DNA of 64,000 nucleotides from an uncultured Winogradskyella sp. (GCF_947495255.1 NZ_CANLYI010000004.1:1-64000); one strand, 5' to 3'; shown: positions 24,559 to 33,844, counted from the first letter of the stretch. A program made the numbers and translations. Notes: generated by a model from the sequence alone, not told the origin.

Positions 24559-25329
24559 GTGAATACACCAATAGAAAATAAGACCTCTTCTTCCAAGGAA
24601 AAAATTGCAGTAAAAGTAGATGACTTAACCGTTGCTTATAATTACAAACCTGTTCTTTGGGATATCGATTTAGAAATTCCAGAAGGTGTTCTTATGGCTA
24701 TTGTTGGACCAAATGGTGCCGGAAAATCTACATTAATAAAATCTATTTTAGGTATTTTAAAACCCATTGCAGGTAGTGTTTCTATTTACGGAAAACCTTA
24801 TGAGAAACAACGGCAATTAGTTGCTTATGTTCCTCAAAAAGGAAGTGTAGATTGGGACTTTCCTACGACAGCTTTAGATGTGGTAATGATGGGAACCTAT
24901 GGAAGCTTAGGTTGGATAAAACGTCCTGGTCAAAAAGAAAAAAAGGCAGCACTCGAGGCTTTAGAGAAAGTAGGTATGTTGGCTTTTAAAAGTCGACAAA
25001 TTAGTCAGCTTTCTGGTGGACAGCAACAACGTATATTTTTGGCTAGAGCATTAGTACAAAATGCTGCTATTTATTTTATGGACGAACCTTTTCAAGGTGT
25101 AGATGCGACAACAGAAATTGCTATCATTAATATTTTAAAAGAATTACGAAAAGCAGGTAAAACAGTTATTGTGGTTCATCACGATTTACAAACTGTTCCT
25201 GAATATTTTGATTGGGTAACCTTTTTAAACGTAAAAAAAATTGCCACAGGTCCAGTAAAAGACATCTTTAATGATGATAATTTAACAAAGACATATGGTA
25301 TTAATTATAAAGTGAGTATTCAGGAGTAA
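24559..25329 (+). CDS. Metal ABC transporter ATP-binding protein
   Basis: A 256-residue ABC ATPase: Walker [10 protein letters not shown] (residues 50-58), Q-loop [12 protein letters not shown], signature LSGGQQQR, Walker B IYFMDEPF with the catalytic Glu, and a switch His in VVHHDL. The [12 protein letters not shown] segment is typical of Mn/Zn importer ATPases. The start is GTG at 24559; the ATG two bases earlier is directly followed by TGA. The cognate permeases begin only after a 540-bp interruption. Confidence 0.93.
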   Translation: MNTPIENKTSSSKEKIAVKVDDLTVAYNYKPVLWDIDLEIPEGVLMAIVGPNGAGKSTLIKSILGILKPIAGSVSIYGKPYEKQRQLVAYVPQKGSVDWDFPTTALDVVMMGTYGSLGWIKRPGQKEKKAALEALEKVGMLAFKSRQISQLSGGQQQRIFLARALVQNAAIYFMDEPFQGVDATTEIAIINILKELRKAGKTVIVVHHDLQTVPEYFDWVTFLNVKKIATGPVKDIFNDDNLTKTYGINYKVSIQE

Positions 25330-25355
25330 AGCTAGTTTTCAGTTTATAAAAAAAC

Positions 25356-25412
25356 GTCACTTCGAGTGATTTTTGAGCTAGAATAAAATAGTATCGAGAA
25401 GTCTTTAATAGG
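25356..25412. repeat. Intergenic imperfect palindrome
   Basis: GTCACTTCGAGTG at the left and TATCGAGAAGTC at the right form an imperfect inverted pair around an AT-rich centre. It resembles a short interspersed intergenic element seen in flavobacteria; only one copy is in the window, so this rests on recollection. It lies at the left edge of the interruption in the metal ABC operon. Confidence 0.4.
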
Positions 25413-25476
25413 TTCTAGATACAAAACCATAAAAAAGTAATTTTACTTAAACTGACGGAAATTAAAAGGAATAAAA

Positions 25477-25869
25477 ATGAAATACGCATACACCATTTTA
25501 TATGTAGAAGATGTTGAAAAGACAATTTCATTTTATGAAAACGCATTCGGGTTTCAAAAAAAATTCATCTCACCAGAAAGTGATTATGGTGAATTAATTT
25601 CAGGTGAAACAACCATTGCTTTTGCTTCAAATGTATTAGGAGATTCAAATTTTAAGAATGGATTTAAAAAGCTTTCAATAAACGAAAAATCAAACGGAAT
25701 AGAGATGGCTTTTACATCTGAAAATATAGAAGAAGATTTTAACAAAGCTATAAACGTTGGTGCAGTAAAATATGAAAGTATAAAAGAGAAACCTTGGGGA
25801 CAAAAAGTAGGTTATTTAAGAGATATCAATGGATTTTTAATCGAAATCTGTACGCCAATTAAAAATTAG
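25477..25869 (+). CDS. VOC/glyoxalase-fold protein interrupting the metal ABC operon
   Basis: A 130-residue vicinal-oxygen-chelate protein: two beta-alpha-beta-beta-beta halves (YAYTILYVEDVEKTISFYEN at the start, then IEMAFTSENIEEDFNKAINVG and GYLRDINGFLIEICTP). Relatives include glyoxalase I, dioxygenases and antibiotic-binding proteins; no substrate can be given. The C-terminal Glu ligand is present (IEIC). It lies between the ATPase and permease genes of one transporter, where no such gene belongs, after a repeat-containing gap of 147 bp. Its stop codon is only six bases before the codon where the permease would be expected to start. Confidence 0.85.
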   Translation: MKYAYTILYVEDVEKTISFYENAFGFQKKFISPESDYGELISGETTIAFASNVLGDSNFKNGFKKLSINEKSNGIEMAFTSENIEEDFNKAINVGAVKYESIKEKPWGQKVGYLRDINGFLIEICTPIKN

Positions 25870-25874
25870 AAACA

Positions 25875-27002
25875 ATAGACTTTTTAGAATACATAGAACT
25901 CGTCTTCACAGACTATACATTACGAACCATAACACTTGGTACAGCAATTTTAGGTGCTGTTACCGGAATGTTGGGAAGTTTTGCTGTGCTGAGAAAACAA
26001 AGCTTATTAGGTGACGCCATTTCTCATGCTGCTTTACCAGGTATTGCAATTGCCTTTTTAATTACAGGTGCAAAAGACACCAATACCTTATTAATTGGAG
26101 CTCTAATTAGTGGTTTAATTGGTACGTTTTGGATAAAGAGCATCGTCACTAAAACGCATTTAAAATCAGATACAGCTTTAGGGTTAATTCTTTCATTGTT
26201 TTTTGGGTTCGGAATGTTGTTACTCACGTTTATTCAAAAACAACCCAATGCCAACCAAGCAGGTTTAGACAAATATCTATTTGGACAAGCTGCAACCTTA
26301 GTAGAAAGTGACGTATGGATGATGGCCATTGTTACAGGACTTTGCTTAATTGTAATGCTTACTTTCTGGAAAGAATTTAAAATTCTATTATTTGATGCTG
26401 ACTACACTAAAACACTAGGTTTCAATACCAAATTTATAGATATTCTTATCACCACATTTATAGTTTTAGCAATTGTTTTAGGATTACAAACCGTTGGTGT
26501 TGTATTAATGAGCGCCATGCTTTTAGCACCAGCTGCTGCTGCGAGACAATGGACAAACAGCTTGTCCGTAATGGTATTTTTAGCAGCCATTTTTGGAGCG
26601 TTTTCTGGTGTTTTCGGAACCGCAATTAGTGCTAGTCAAAACAACCTATCTACAGGTCCTGTAATTGTTTTAGTGGCTTCTGTGTTTGTTGCTTTTTCAT
26701 TTATTTTTTCTCCTAGTCGAGGTTTACTTTTTAAACAAATTAGGGTAATTAAAAACAGACGCGATTTAGAATTACACAAAACACTAGCATTTATGCATCA
26801 TATTGCAGAAACACACAAAGATATTTCACATCCTCATGCTATTAAACTACTCAATAATTTTCAAGGATATACTAAAAGCACACTTCAAAAATTAGTAGAA
26901 AAAGATTACGTACAGATTAATGGAAACATGTGGAGCTTAACTAAAACAGGTTTTGAAACGGCTGCTAATTTATATACTAAACAATCTACAGAAGATGAGT
27001 AG
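25875..27002 (+). CDS. Metal ABC transporter permease 1, with C-terminal winged-helix-like domain
   Basis: A manganese/zinc/iron ABC permease with about eight transmembrane helices (GDAISHAALPGIA, then GLILSLFFGFGMLLLTF and LLAPAAAARQW). The first ATG is at 25968, but the family's usual N-terminus is clearly encoded from 25875 (ATA GAC TTT..., giving DFLEYIELVFTDYTLRT in frame). An in-frame stop at 25860-25862 limits the extension, and no ATG, GTG or TTG occurs between. I give the start as 25875, where the family would have ATG; 25968 is the alternative. After the membrane part (from about residue 285) there is a helix-turn-helix-like tail (HKTLAFMHHIAETH, GYTKSTLQKLVEKDYV). Confidence 0.8.
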   Translation: MDFLEYIELVFTDYTLRTITLGTAILGAVTGMLGSFAVLRKQSLLGDAISHAALPGIAIAFLITGAKDTNTLLIGALISGLIGTFWIKSIVTKTHLKSDTALGLILSLFFGFGMLLLTFIQKQPNANQAGLDKYLFGQAATLVESDVWMMAIVTGLCLIVMLTFWKEFKILLFDADYTKTLGFNTKFIDILITTFIVLAIVLGLQTVGVVLMSAMLLAPAAAARQWTNSLSVMVFLAAIFGAFSGVFGTAISASQNNLSTGPVIVLVASVFVAFSFIFSPSRGLLFKQIRVIKNRRDLELHKTLAFMHHIAETHKDISHPHAIKLLNNFQGYTKSTLQKLVEKDYVQINGNMWSLTKTGFETAANLYTKQSTEDE

Positions 27003-28155
27003 TGCACAAATAGAAATACAACTAATAGCTAGTATCGTTGCTGTTGCATGCGCTATTCCTGGAACGTTTTTAGTGCTTAGAAAAATGGCAATGATTAGCG
27101 ATGCAATTAGTCATTCTATATTACCAGGAATTGTAGTTGGTTTTTTTATCACACAAGATTTAAACTCACCTGTACTAATTTTACTGGCAGCTTTTACAGG
27201 TATTATTACAGTAGTATTAGTAGAGTACATTCAAAAAACAGGATTAGTAAAAGAAGATACAGCCATAGGTTTAGTATTCCCAGCATTGTTTAGTATTGGT
27301 GTGATTTTAATTGCTAAAAATGCGAATGATGTGCATTTAGATGTTGATGCCGTTTTATTAGGCGAATTAGCTTTTGCTCCTTTTGATAGGTTATTAATTG
27401 GAGGTACAGATGTTGGACCAAAATCACTTTGGGTTGTAGGCACCATTTTGCTTGTAACCATTTCGCTTCTAATTCTGTTTTTTAAAGAATTAAAAGTAAG
27501 CACTTTCGATAAAGGTTTAGCTGCTTCCTTAGGGTTTTCACCAGCTATTATTCATTATGGTTTAATGTCTATTTCATCTATAACAACCGTTGGCGCCTTT
27601 GATGCTGTTGGTGCTATTTTGGTTGTTGCATTAATGATTGCTCCTGCCGCTACAGCCTATTTACTAACAACAGACTTAAAGAAAATGCTAGCATTAGCAA
27701 TAGGTTTTGGGATTTTTAGTGCCATTTTTGGGTATTGGGTAGCACATTGGTTAGATGCTTCAATTGCAGGATCAATATCAACGGTACTTGGTTTAGTATT
27801 TTTATTAGTGTATTTATTTGCACCTTCTAAAGGAATCATTGCAGTAATGTATAGAGAGAAGCAACAACAAACAGAAGTCTCTTTACTGACATTTTTATTA
27901 CACTTAAAAAACCACGATGAGCTTGAAGAACGACACGTTAATCACCTCAACGAACATATTAATTGGCAAAAAGTGCGAGCTCAAACGGTCTTAGATTTAG
28001 CCCTAAAAAATAATATGATTCATATTGAAAAAAACATTGTCTCTTTAACTAAAAAAGGCGATGAATTTACCTCAAAAGCCATCGACTATATTATGACTAA
28101 TGAAGACGCACAGATTGAAGACATGAAAGATGATTTCTTTTTGTTTAGAGGGTAA
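26995..28155 (+). CDS. Metal ABC transporter permease 2, with C-terminal winged-helix-like domain
   Basis: The second permease, 386 residues from the ATG at 26995, which overlaps the stop of permease 1 by 8 bp (coupled translation). Membrane part: AISHSILPGIVVGFF, GLVFPALFSIGVILI, LMIAPAATAYLL. From about residue 295 there is a soluble tail with winged-helix appearance (LTFLLHLKNHDELEERHV, KVRAQTVLDLALKNNMI, IVSLTKKGDEF). Two permeases with the same type of tail suggest a heterodimer in the membrane, and the tails may sense metal or couple to the regulator. Confidence 0.9.
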   Translation: MSSAQIEIQLIASIVAVACAIPGTFLVLRKMAMISDAISHSILPGIVVGFFITQDLNSPVLILLAAFTGIITVVLVEYIQKTGLVKEDTAIGLVFPALFSIGVILIAKNANDVHLDVDAVLLGELAFAPFDRLLIGGTDVGPKSLWVVGTILLVTISLLILFFKELKVSTFDKGLAASLGFSPAIIHYGLMSISSITTVGAFDAVGAILVVALMIAPAATAYLLTTDLKKMLALAIGFGIFSAIFGYWVAHWLDASIAGSISTVLGLVFLLVYLFAPSKGIIAVMYREKQQQTEVSLLTFLLHLKNHDELEERHVNHLNEHINWQKVRAQTVLDLALKNNMIHIEKNIVSLTKKGDEFTSKAIDYIMTNEDAQIEDMKDDFFLFRG

Positions 28156-28158
28156 ATT

Positions 28159-28950
28159 TTATTTAAACCCACGTTCTTTCTGAATATGCTCATAAGCTTC
28201 TTGTACCTGTCTAAACTTAGCTTCGGCACCTTCTCGATGTTCTTTTCCTAAATGACCAACGCGATCCGGATGGTATTTTTTAGCCATGGTTCTATAAGCT
28301 TTTTTAACAGCATCATCTGAAACCGACTTTTCTATTTCGAGAATTTTATACGCATTATCACTACTATTATAGAACATCGCTTTAATACTTTCGTAATCTC
28401 TACTACTTATGCCCAAATAGCCAGTAATAGTATAAATCTGTCTTAACTCATCTTCAGTAACATGTCCATCTGCTTTAGCGATTCCGAATAAAAAATGAAG
28501 TAATTGCAAACGCGATGCATGATCCATCATTTGCTTAATTTGCGTACAAACCTCTCGTGTAGAAATATTTTGTTTGGTAATACGCTTAAACAATTCAAAA
28601 GCCTTGTTCGCTCTATCTTTACCATACATATTAGTAAATTGCTGACGCACAAAATCTAGTTCGCGCTGATCTTGTTTACCATCAGCTTTTATAACAATAG
28701 AAGCTAATATTAACAAACTGACTTCAAAATCTCCAGACTGTGTTTGTGGACGAGAAGATGTACGCTTACCATAATTTGGTTTTGTTCTATAAGTATCCCG
28801 TTGTTTTCCCGTTTGACGATCACCAAGTAAAGGTGTTCCTTTATCTGTTAAATTATCAACAAAACTACCAATAGCCAATCCTATAATAGCACCAATAGGA
28901 CCTCCAAAAGACCAACCTAAAGCACCACCAACCCATTTTGCAAAACTCAT
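28159..28950 (-). CDS. TerB and DnaJ domain protein (DjlA-like)
   Basis: A 263-residue protein: a Gly-rich N-terminus that could insert in a membrane (GGALGWSFGGPIGAIIGLAIGS, residues 8-29), a TerB-like helical domain (about 75-185, VSLLILASIVIKADGKQDQ, then FGIAKADGHVTEDEL), and a C-terminal J domain (about 198-263) with the HPD tripeptide in KYHPDRV. This is the DjlA layout: a co-chaperone that stimulates DnaK ATPase from the membrane side. Convergent with the metal permease gene, with only 3 bp between stops. Confidence 0.9.
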   Translation of the reverse strand: MSFAKWVGGALGWSFGGPIGAIIGLAIGSFVDNLTDKGTPLLGDRQTGKQRDTYRTKPNYGKRTSSRPQTQSGDFEVSLLILASIVIKADGKQDQRELDFVRQQFTNMYGKDRANKAFELFKRITKQNISTREVCTQIKQMMDHASRLQLLHFLFGIAKADGHVTEDELRQIYTITGYLGISSRDYESIKAMFYNSSDNAYKILEIEKSVSDDAVKKAYRTMAKKYHPDRVGHLGKEHREGAEAKFRQVQEAYEHIQKERGFK

Positions 28951-29076
28951 ATTCTATTTATTTTATGAAATTCAAATATACTATATGTTAGTGGTTTGAA
29001 AATGCAATTTGTTACGTTTTGCATGCAACCTTTTGTATAAAATTCATCTTATAGGTATAACCAATACTAAATTATT

Positions 29077-29484
29077 ATGAAACACACTTTTTATCTTTTA
29101 ACACTTATGCTACTTACACTAAGCTGTAATAGTGATGATGATAACTCTGAACAGAATGAACCCACACTTTACAGCTCATGGTCTTTGGTCAATGTTTCTG
29201 GAGGTTTAGCAGGCGCTAATGACGATTTTGAAATGGATTTAATCACATGGGATTTTGATGAAGCCAACCTAGAACTGACAGTTACTAATAACAATACTGC
29301 AAATGTTATTTATGATGGTTTGCCATCTGGCACTTATGACTATGAGGTTCCTTCAACAACAAATGAAGTTACAACCGTTGTTATTGACAATATTAATTAT
29401 GTCATAACAACACTAACAAATTCTCAACTTATATTAGATGAAGGTGTTGCAGTAGACGGTTTTTTACTCACTTTTAGTCAATAA
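29077..29484 (+). CDS. Small lipoprotein, lipocalin-like
   Basis: A 135-residue lipoprotein with lipobox LTLSC (Cys17) and an acidic NSDDDNSEQNE export stretch behind it. The rest has a beta-rich pattern of a small barrel (YSSWSLVNVSGGLAG, ITWDFDEANLELTV, VIDNINYVITTLTNSQLILDE), like lipocalin-type lipoproteins of flavobacteria. Ligand unknown. It is a single-gene unit. Confidence 0.75.
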   Translation: MKHTFYLLTLMLLTLSCNSDDDNSEQNEPTLYSSWSLVNVSGGLAGANDDFEMDLITWDFDEANLELTVTNNNTANVIYDGLPSGTYDYEVPSTTNEVTTVVIDNINYVITTLTNSQLILDEGVAVDGFLLTFSQ

Positions 29485-29572
29485 TAATTATTGTACTAAA
29501 CCACTATTGAAAACCAAAATACCATCATTTAAACTCCTAACTTAAGACCAACTGATTCGTACTATTTTTCAT

Positions 29573-29580
29573 TATCTTTG
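29573..29580 (+). promoter_or_regulatory. -7 element of the bacilliredoxin gene
   Basis: TATCTTTG followed by C, a clear TAnnTTTG match, 34 bp before the ATG at 29615. Confidence 0.55.
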
Positions 29581-29614
29581 CAATTCAAATTAAGAATAAT
29601 TAAAATAAAAAAAT

Positions 29615-30025
29615 ATGTATCCAGCAGAATTAGTAAAACCAATGCGTGAGGATTTAACCAACGTCGGTTTTGAAGAATTACATACATCAGAAGCTGTAGA
29701 AGGAGCACTTGCAAAAGAAGGTACAACATTAGTTGTTGTAAATTCAGTTTGTGGTTGTGCTGCAGCTAATGCAAGACCAGGAGCTAGAACAAGTTTAGAT
29801 AATGCAAAAAAACCAGACCATATCGTTACTGTTTTTGCAGGTGTAGATAAAGAAGCCGTTGATGCAGCAAGAGCGCATATGATTCCTTTTCCTCCAAGTT
29901 CGCCATGTATGGCTTTGTTTAAAAACGGAGAATTAGTGCACATGTTAGAGCGTCACCATATTGAAGGTCGTCCTGCTGAATTAATCGCAGAAAACCTTAA
30001 AGATGCATACAACGAGCATTGCTAA
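29615..30025 (+). CDS. Bacilliredoxin, BrxA/BrxB (YphP/YqiW) family
   Basis: A 136-residue thioredoxin-fold protein with the family's CGC motif (Cys46, Cys48 in NSVCGCAAANARPG). Bacilliredoxins remove bacillithiol from S-bacillithiolated proteins; many Bacteroidota encode the enzyme and bacillithiol-pathway genes. Other conserved blocks are TVFAGVDKEAVDAARAH and PPSSPCMALFKNGELVHMLERH. Length is standard. It has its own promoter and a strong terminator at 30055-30085. Confidence 0.92.
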   Translation: MYPAELVKPMREDLTNVGFEELHTSEAVEGALAKEGTTLVVVNSVCGCAAANARPGARTSLDNAKKPDHIVTVFAGVDKEAVDAARAHMIPFPPSSPCMALFKNGELVHMLERHHIEGRPAELIAENLKDAYNEHC

Positions 30026-30054
30026 GAAAGTTTAAAGTCTTAAAATAGATTTAT

Positions 30055-30085
30055 AAAACCACGAATTAATTTTCGTGGTTTTTTT
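30055..30085 (+). terminator. Terminator after the bacilliredoxin gene
   Basis: AAAACCACGAA-TTAAT-TTTCGTGGTTTTTTT, a perfect stem with a T tract. Confidence 0.85.
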
Positions 30086-30138
30086 GGTTTTAGACGCAAC
30101 CATTTCATGTTTTCTTCATCTATTAAAAAAGCCATATC

Positions 30139-31599
30139 ATGAAATCAATCAAACCAATTATTCTCAGTTTTATTTTAATTCTATTTTCTTGTGAATATAA
30201 CGAAACAAACTCTGATTCATACGTCGATTTTTACGGTATTGAATTTGCCGGAGATCAATATAATGAGATTGGAGAAAACCAATTCATTAGTACGGAAACC
30301 ATTCCTATTTCTACATTTTCAATAGATGCAGATGGTGCTTCATATTCCAATATTAGACGATTTATTCAACAAGACCAATCATTACCTCCTGTTGCGGCTG
30401 TAAGAACAGAAGAACTCATTAATTATTTCAATTTAGATTACGCCTATAATGATGCTACACATCCTATTAATTTAAATGGTGAGATCAGTTCTTGTCCATG
30501 GAATACTGATAATAAACTGGTTAGAATTGGCATGAAAGCCAAACCTTTAAACCTAAATGATACGCAAGCCTCAAATTTTGTATTATTAATAGATGTATCA
30601 GGATCTATGGGCAGTGAAGACAAATTAGAACTTTTAAAAAGCGGTTTTAAAGATTTTGTAGACCAAACCTCTGATACAGATAAAATTGCCATTGTTACTT
30701 ATGCTGGTTCTGCAGGTCTTGTTTTACCATCTACAGCTTGTTCTAATAAACAAACTATTAAAGATGCCATTGACAGCTTAGGCTCAGGAGGTAGCACAGC
30801 TGGTGCACAGGGTATAATTACAGCCTATGATATTGCTTTAGAAAATTATATCACTAATGGAAATAATAGAATTATAATTGGTACAGATGGAGATTTTAAT
30901 GTTGGCATTAGTAACCAAGATGACTTAATAAGTTTAATTGAAGAAAAGCGAGATTTAGGAGTTTTTCTGACGGTTTTAGGAGTTGGACGTGGTAATCTTA
31001 ATGACGGAACATTAGAACAAATTGCCAATAAAGGCAATGGAAACTATGAGTATATTGATACTATAGAGCAATTAAGAAAAGTCTTTATTTATGATTATAG
31101 TAAGTTTTTTACAGTAGCTAAAGATGTAAAAGTGCAAGTAGAATTTAATCCAGAAATCGTTGATGCTTATCGCCTAATTGGCTATGAGAACAGAGCCTTA
31201 AATACAGAAGATTTTGAAGATGACACAGAAGATGCTGGTGAGATTGGTGCCAACCAAAACATAACAGCGATTTACGAAATTGTACCAACTGTAGAGTCAA
31301 ACCTTCTTAACGATAAAGCTTTTACAATTGCAGTGAGATATAAGCTACCAGATAATGATACTAGTATTCCAATGACTTTAGATATCTACGACCAAGAAGT
31401 TGCTTTTAGTCAATCTTCAGATTTTATGAAATTTACAGCGAGTGTTGCCTCGTTTTCAATGTTAATTACTGATTCTGAATTTAAAGGAGATACCAGTTAT
31501 TCTAATATTTCAAATTGGCTGAATCAAACTAGTCTTTCAGATGAGCACAATTTTAAGAATCAATTTAAAACTATCGTCCTAGACGCTTCGTCTCTTTAA
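30139..31599 (+). CDS. Von Willebrand factor A domain lipoprotein (YfbK-like)
   Basis: A 486-residue lipoprotein with signal and lipobox FSC (Cys18). The N-terminal YfbK-type segment (TFSIDADGASYSNIRRFI, VRTEELINYFNLDY) is followed by a vWA domain with a complete MIDAS (DVSGSMGSED near residue 151, then a Thr and GTDGDFNVG). A C-terminal DUF3520-like region contains FNPEIVDAYRLIGYENR. This is the full YfbK layout. The domain likely binds a protein partner through a divalent metal. A small lipoprotein gene follows 44 bp later. Confidence 0.9.
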   Translation: MKSIKPIILSFILILFSCEYNETNSDSYVDFYGIEFAGDQYNEIGENQFISTETIPISTFSIDADGASYSNIRRFIQQDQSLPPVAAVRTEELINYFNLDYAYNDATHPINLNGEISSCPWNTDNKLVRIGMKAKPLNLNDTQASNFVLLIDVSGSMGSEDKLELLKSGFKDFVDQTSDTDKIAIVTYAGSAGLVLPSTACSNKQTIKDAIDSLGSGGSTAGAQGIITAYDIALENYITNGNNRIIIGTDGDFNVGISNQDDLISLIEEKRDLGVFLTVLGVGRGNLNDGTLEQIANKGNGNYEYIDTIEQLRKVFIYDYSKFFTVAKDVKVQVEFNPEIVDAYRLIGYENRALNTEDFEDDTEDAGEIGANQNITAIYEIVPTVESNLLNDKAFTIAVRYKLPDNDTSIPMTLDIYDQEVAFSQSSDFMKFTASVASFSMLITDSEFKGDTSYSNISNWLNQTSLSDEHNFKNQFKTIVLDASSL

Positions 31600-31643
31600 T
31601 TCTTTTGTCTTTTAAATTAGAAGGATTTCTTAAAACTATTGAC

Positions 31644-32042
31644 ATGAAAAAAATTATATTTTATCTCACATTTATAATTGTAACAAGTACAATCTTTATT
31701 GCTTGCAGTCTGCCTGACGACGATCCTGTAACATGCGAAGAAATGATTGAAGAATTACAACAATTAAAAATTACAATTACCGAATACGCAGCAACTTCAA
31801 CTTGTAGCGAAGAATTTGAATGTCAATATATCGCCTTTGGTTCTAAACCATGTGGTGGTCCTTGGGAATTTCTTATTTATACCACATCTATTGATACAGA
31901 ACAATTAGTGACTTTGGTTAATGATTATAATCAACTAGAGAGTAATTACAATGAAAATTGTGGAGCGATTTCTGATTGTTCAGTTCCAAATGAACCAACT
32001 GGCTTTACTTGCGAAGATAATCAGTGTATTCCTGTTTTTTAA
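31644..32042 (+). CDS. Small Cys-rich lipoprotein
   Basis: A 132-residue lipoprotein from the ATG at 31644; the frame is open further upstream but the signal peptide starts here. The lipobox is FIAC (Cys20). The mature part has eight further Cys (TCEEM, STCSEEFECQY, KPCGGPWEF, ENCGAISDCSVP, FTCEDNQC), enough for several disulfides, which suggests a compact periplasmic or surface domain. No family recognised. It follows the vWA lipoprotein at 44 bp on the same strand and may be co-transcribed with it. Confidence 0.7.
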   Translation: MKKIIFYLTFIIVTSTIFIACSLPDDDPVTCEEMIEELQQLKITITEYAATSTCSEEFECQYIAFGSKPCGGPWEFLIYTTSIDTEQLVTLVNDYNQLESNYNENCGAISDCSVPNEPTGFTCEDNQCIPVF

Positions 32043-32093
32043 ACTTTAAAAACTTAGTTATTTAGTTATTTTTGTACCTATAAACCTTTTGTT

Positions 32094-32831
32094 GTGCAAA
32101 AAATACTCGCCTATCCGCTTTCGGTTATTTTCTATTTATGCTTTGGCTTAACCTTAGTTGTATTTCATGTTATACAATGGTTTTGCCACAAAGTATTTGG
32201 CTATAAAGGCCTTAAACATGCAGTAGATGCTTTACAATTTGCCATAATGCGATGCCTTAATCTTTTAGGCACCAGAATTACGTTCAATAATCCATACGAT
32301 ATTAGCACAGACAGACCTATAATTATTGTTGCTAACCACCAAAGCATGTATGATATTTCTCCAATATTATGGTACATGCGCAAGCATCATGTAAAATTTG
32401 TGTCTAAACAAGAATTAGGAAAAGGCATACCTAGTATCTCCTATAACTTACGTCATGGTGGTTCTGTATTAATAGACAGAAAAAATCCTCGTCAGGCATT
32501 ACCTGCAATGATGAAATTTGGAGAGTATATTGAAAAAACAAAAAGAGCAGCCGTTATTTTCCCTGAAGGTACACGAAGTAAAGACGGAACACCACGACCT
32601 TTTAAGACTAAAGGACTAGAACTTTTAATAAAAAAAGTGCCTTCAGCTTTGATTGTTCCTATTACTGTAAACAACTCTTGGAAGATGTTACGCTATGGCG
32701 CTTTTCCTATGGGAATAGGAAATCATATTAAATTTACGGTGCATAAGCCCTTAGAAATTATTAACTTTACTGATAAGACTGAATTAATTCAACAAGTTGA
32801 AAAAACAATTGTTGATGCTATTGAGCATTAA
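32094..32831 (+). CDS. plsC: 1-acyl-sn-glycerol-3-phosphate acyltransferase
   Basis: A 245-residue membrane acyltransferase that adds the second acyl chain to lysophosphatidate. The catalytic HX4D box is NHQSMYD (His82, Asp87) and the substrate-binding box is FPEGTRSKDG (about residues 156-165). An N-terminal hydrophobic stretch (residues 8-30) anchors it. The start is GTG at 32094. The acyl-ACP desaturase gene follows 23 bp later, making a small phospholipid/fatty-acid unit. Confidence 0.9.
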   Translation: MQKILAYPLSVIFYLCFGLTLVVFHVIQWFCHKVFGYKGLKHAVDALQFAIMRCLNLLGTRITFNNPYDISTDRPIIIVANHQSMYDISPILWYMRKHHVKFVSKQELGKGIPSISYNLRHGGSVLIDRKNPRQALPAMMKFGEYIEKTKRAAVIFPEGTRSKDGTPRPFKTKGLELLIKKVPSALIVPITVNNSWKMLRYGAFPMGIGNHIKFTVHKPLEIINFTDKTELIQQVEKTIVDAIEH

Positions 32832-32854
32832 ACATCCTAAAAACTACTATAAAT

Positions 32855-33835
32855 ATGTCGTTGAAAAATGTAAGATTGGAAGTGATGCAGCATCTTGAAA
32901 AAGATGTACAATCGCTTATTGAAAAATATTTAATTCCTGTTGAAAAAATTTGGCAGCCTACCGATTTCTTACCAGATTCTACTAAAGACACATTTTTTGA
33001 AGACGTAAAAGAAATTAGAGAGCTTTCTAAAGAATTACCTTATGATTTTTGGGTGGTTTTAGTTGGTGATATGATTACAGAAGAGGCTTTACCAAGTTAC
33101 GAATCTTGGCTTATGGATGTAGAAGGTGTTGATCAAGTAGAGCGTAACGGCTGGTCTACATGGTTAAGACATTGGACAGGTGAAGAAAACAGACATGGTG
33201 ATGTTTTAAATAAATACTTGTACTTATCTGGACGCGTAAACATGCGTGAGATTGAAAAAACCACACAATATTTAATTAATGATGGTTTTGATATTGGTAC
33301 AGGTAGAGACCCTTATAAAAACTTTGTTTATACTAGTTTTCAAGAATTAGCGACTTATGTTTCTCACAATCGTGTAGCTAAAATTGCCAAACAAAAAGGG
33401 AATAAACAATTGGCTAAAATGTGTAAAATTATTTCTGGTGATGAAATGCGTCACCACCATGCTTATTCTGAGTTTGTAGAGCGCATTTTTGCTGTAGATC
33501 CAAGTCAGATGATGATGGCTTTTCATGATATGATGAAGCGTAAAATCGCCATGCCTGCACATTTTTTAAGAGAATCTGGTGAAAGTATAGGAACTGCCTT
33601 CGAAGAATTTTCTAACACTGCACAGCGTATTGGTGTTTACACCTCAAACGATTACGTAGATATCTTACAAAAGCTAATTGACCGTTGGGAAATAGGAAAT
33701 ATGACAGGTTTAAGCGAAGAGGCTGAAAAAGCTAGAGATTACTTAATGAAGTTACCTCCTAGAATGTATCGTTTATCTGAACGTATAAAAATTCCTGAAA
33801 ATTCGTTTCAATTTAAATGGGTTGATCCTGCATAA
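32855..33835 (+). CDS. Acyl-ACP desaturase (ferritin-like di-iron)
   Basis: A 326-residue soluble desaturase of the stearoyl-ACP type, introducing a double bond into acyl-ACP with O2 and reduced ferredoxin. The di-iron ligands lie in two ExxRH-type motifs: EENRHGD (Glu110-Glu111, His114) and DEMRHHHAY (about residues 196-204), with further Glu in MITEEALPSYE. Length and order match plant and mycobacterial DesA-type enzymes. It lies between plsC and an HD hydrolase on the same strand, with a gap of only 9 bp to the latter. Confidence 0.92.
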   Translation: MSLKNVRLEVMQHLEKDVQSLIEKYLIPVEKIWQPTDFLPDSTKDTFFEDVKEIRELSKELPYDFWVVLVGDMITEEALPSYESWLMDVEGVDQVERNGWSTWLRHWTGEENRHGDVLNKYLYLSGRVNMREIEKTTQYLINDGFDIGTGRDPYKNFVYTSFQELATYVSHNRVAKIAKQKGNKQLAKMCKIISGDEMRHHHAYSEFVERIFAVDPSQMMMAFHDMMKRKIAMPAHFLRESGESIGTAFEEFSNTAQRIGVYTSNDYVDILQKLIDRWEIGNMTGLSEEAEKARDYLMKLPPRMYRLSERIKIPENSFQFKWVDPA

Positions 33836-33844
33836 TTTTTTATA

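Noticed and set aside
25356..25412. Insertion sequence at the left of the VOC gene
   Set aside because: No transposase and no terminal repeats of an insertion sequence are visible; only an imperfect palindrome, so I list it as a repeat.
29590..29943. Minus-strand frame over the bacilliredoxin gene
   Set aside because: Antisense shadow; the plus-strand gene has clear family motifs, a promoter and a terminator.
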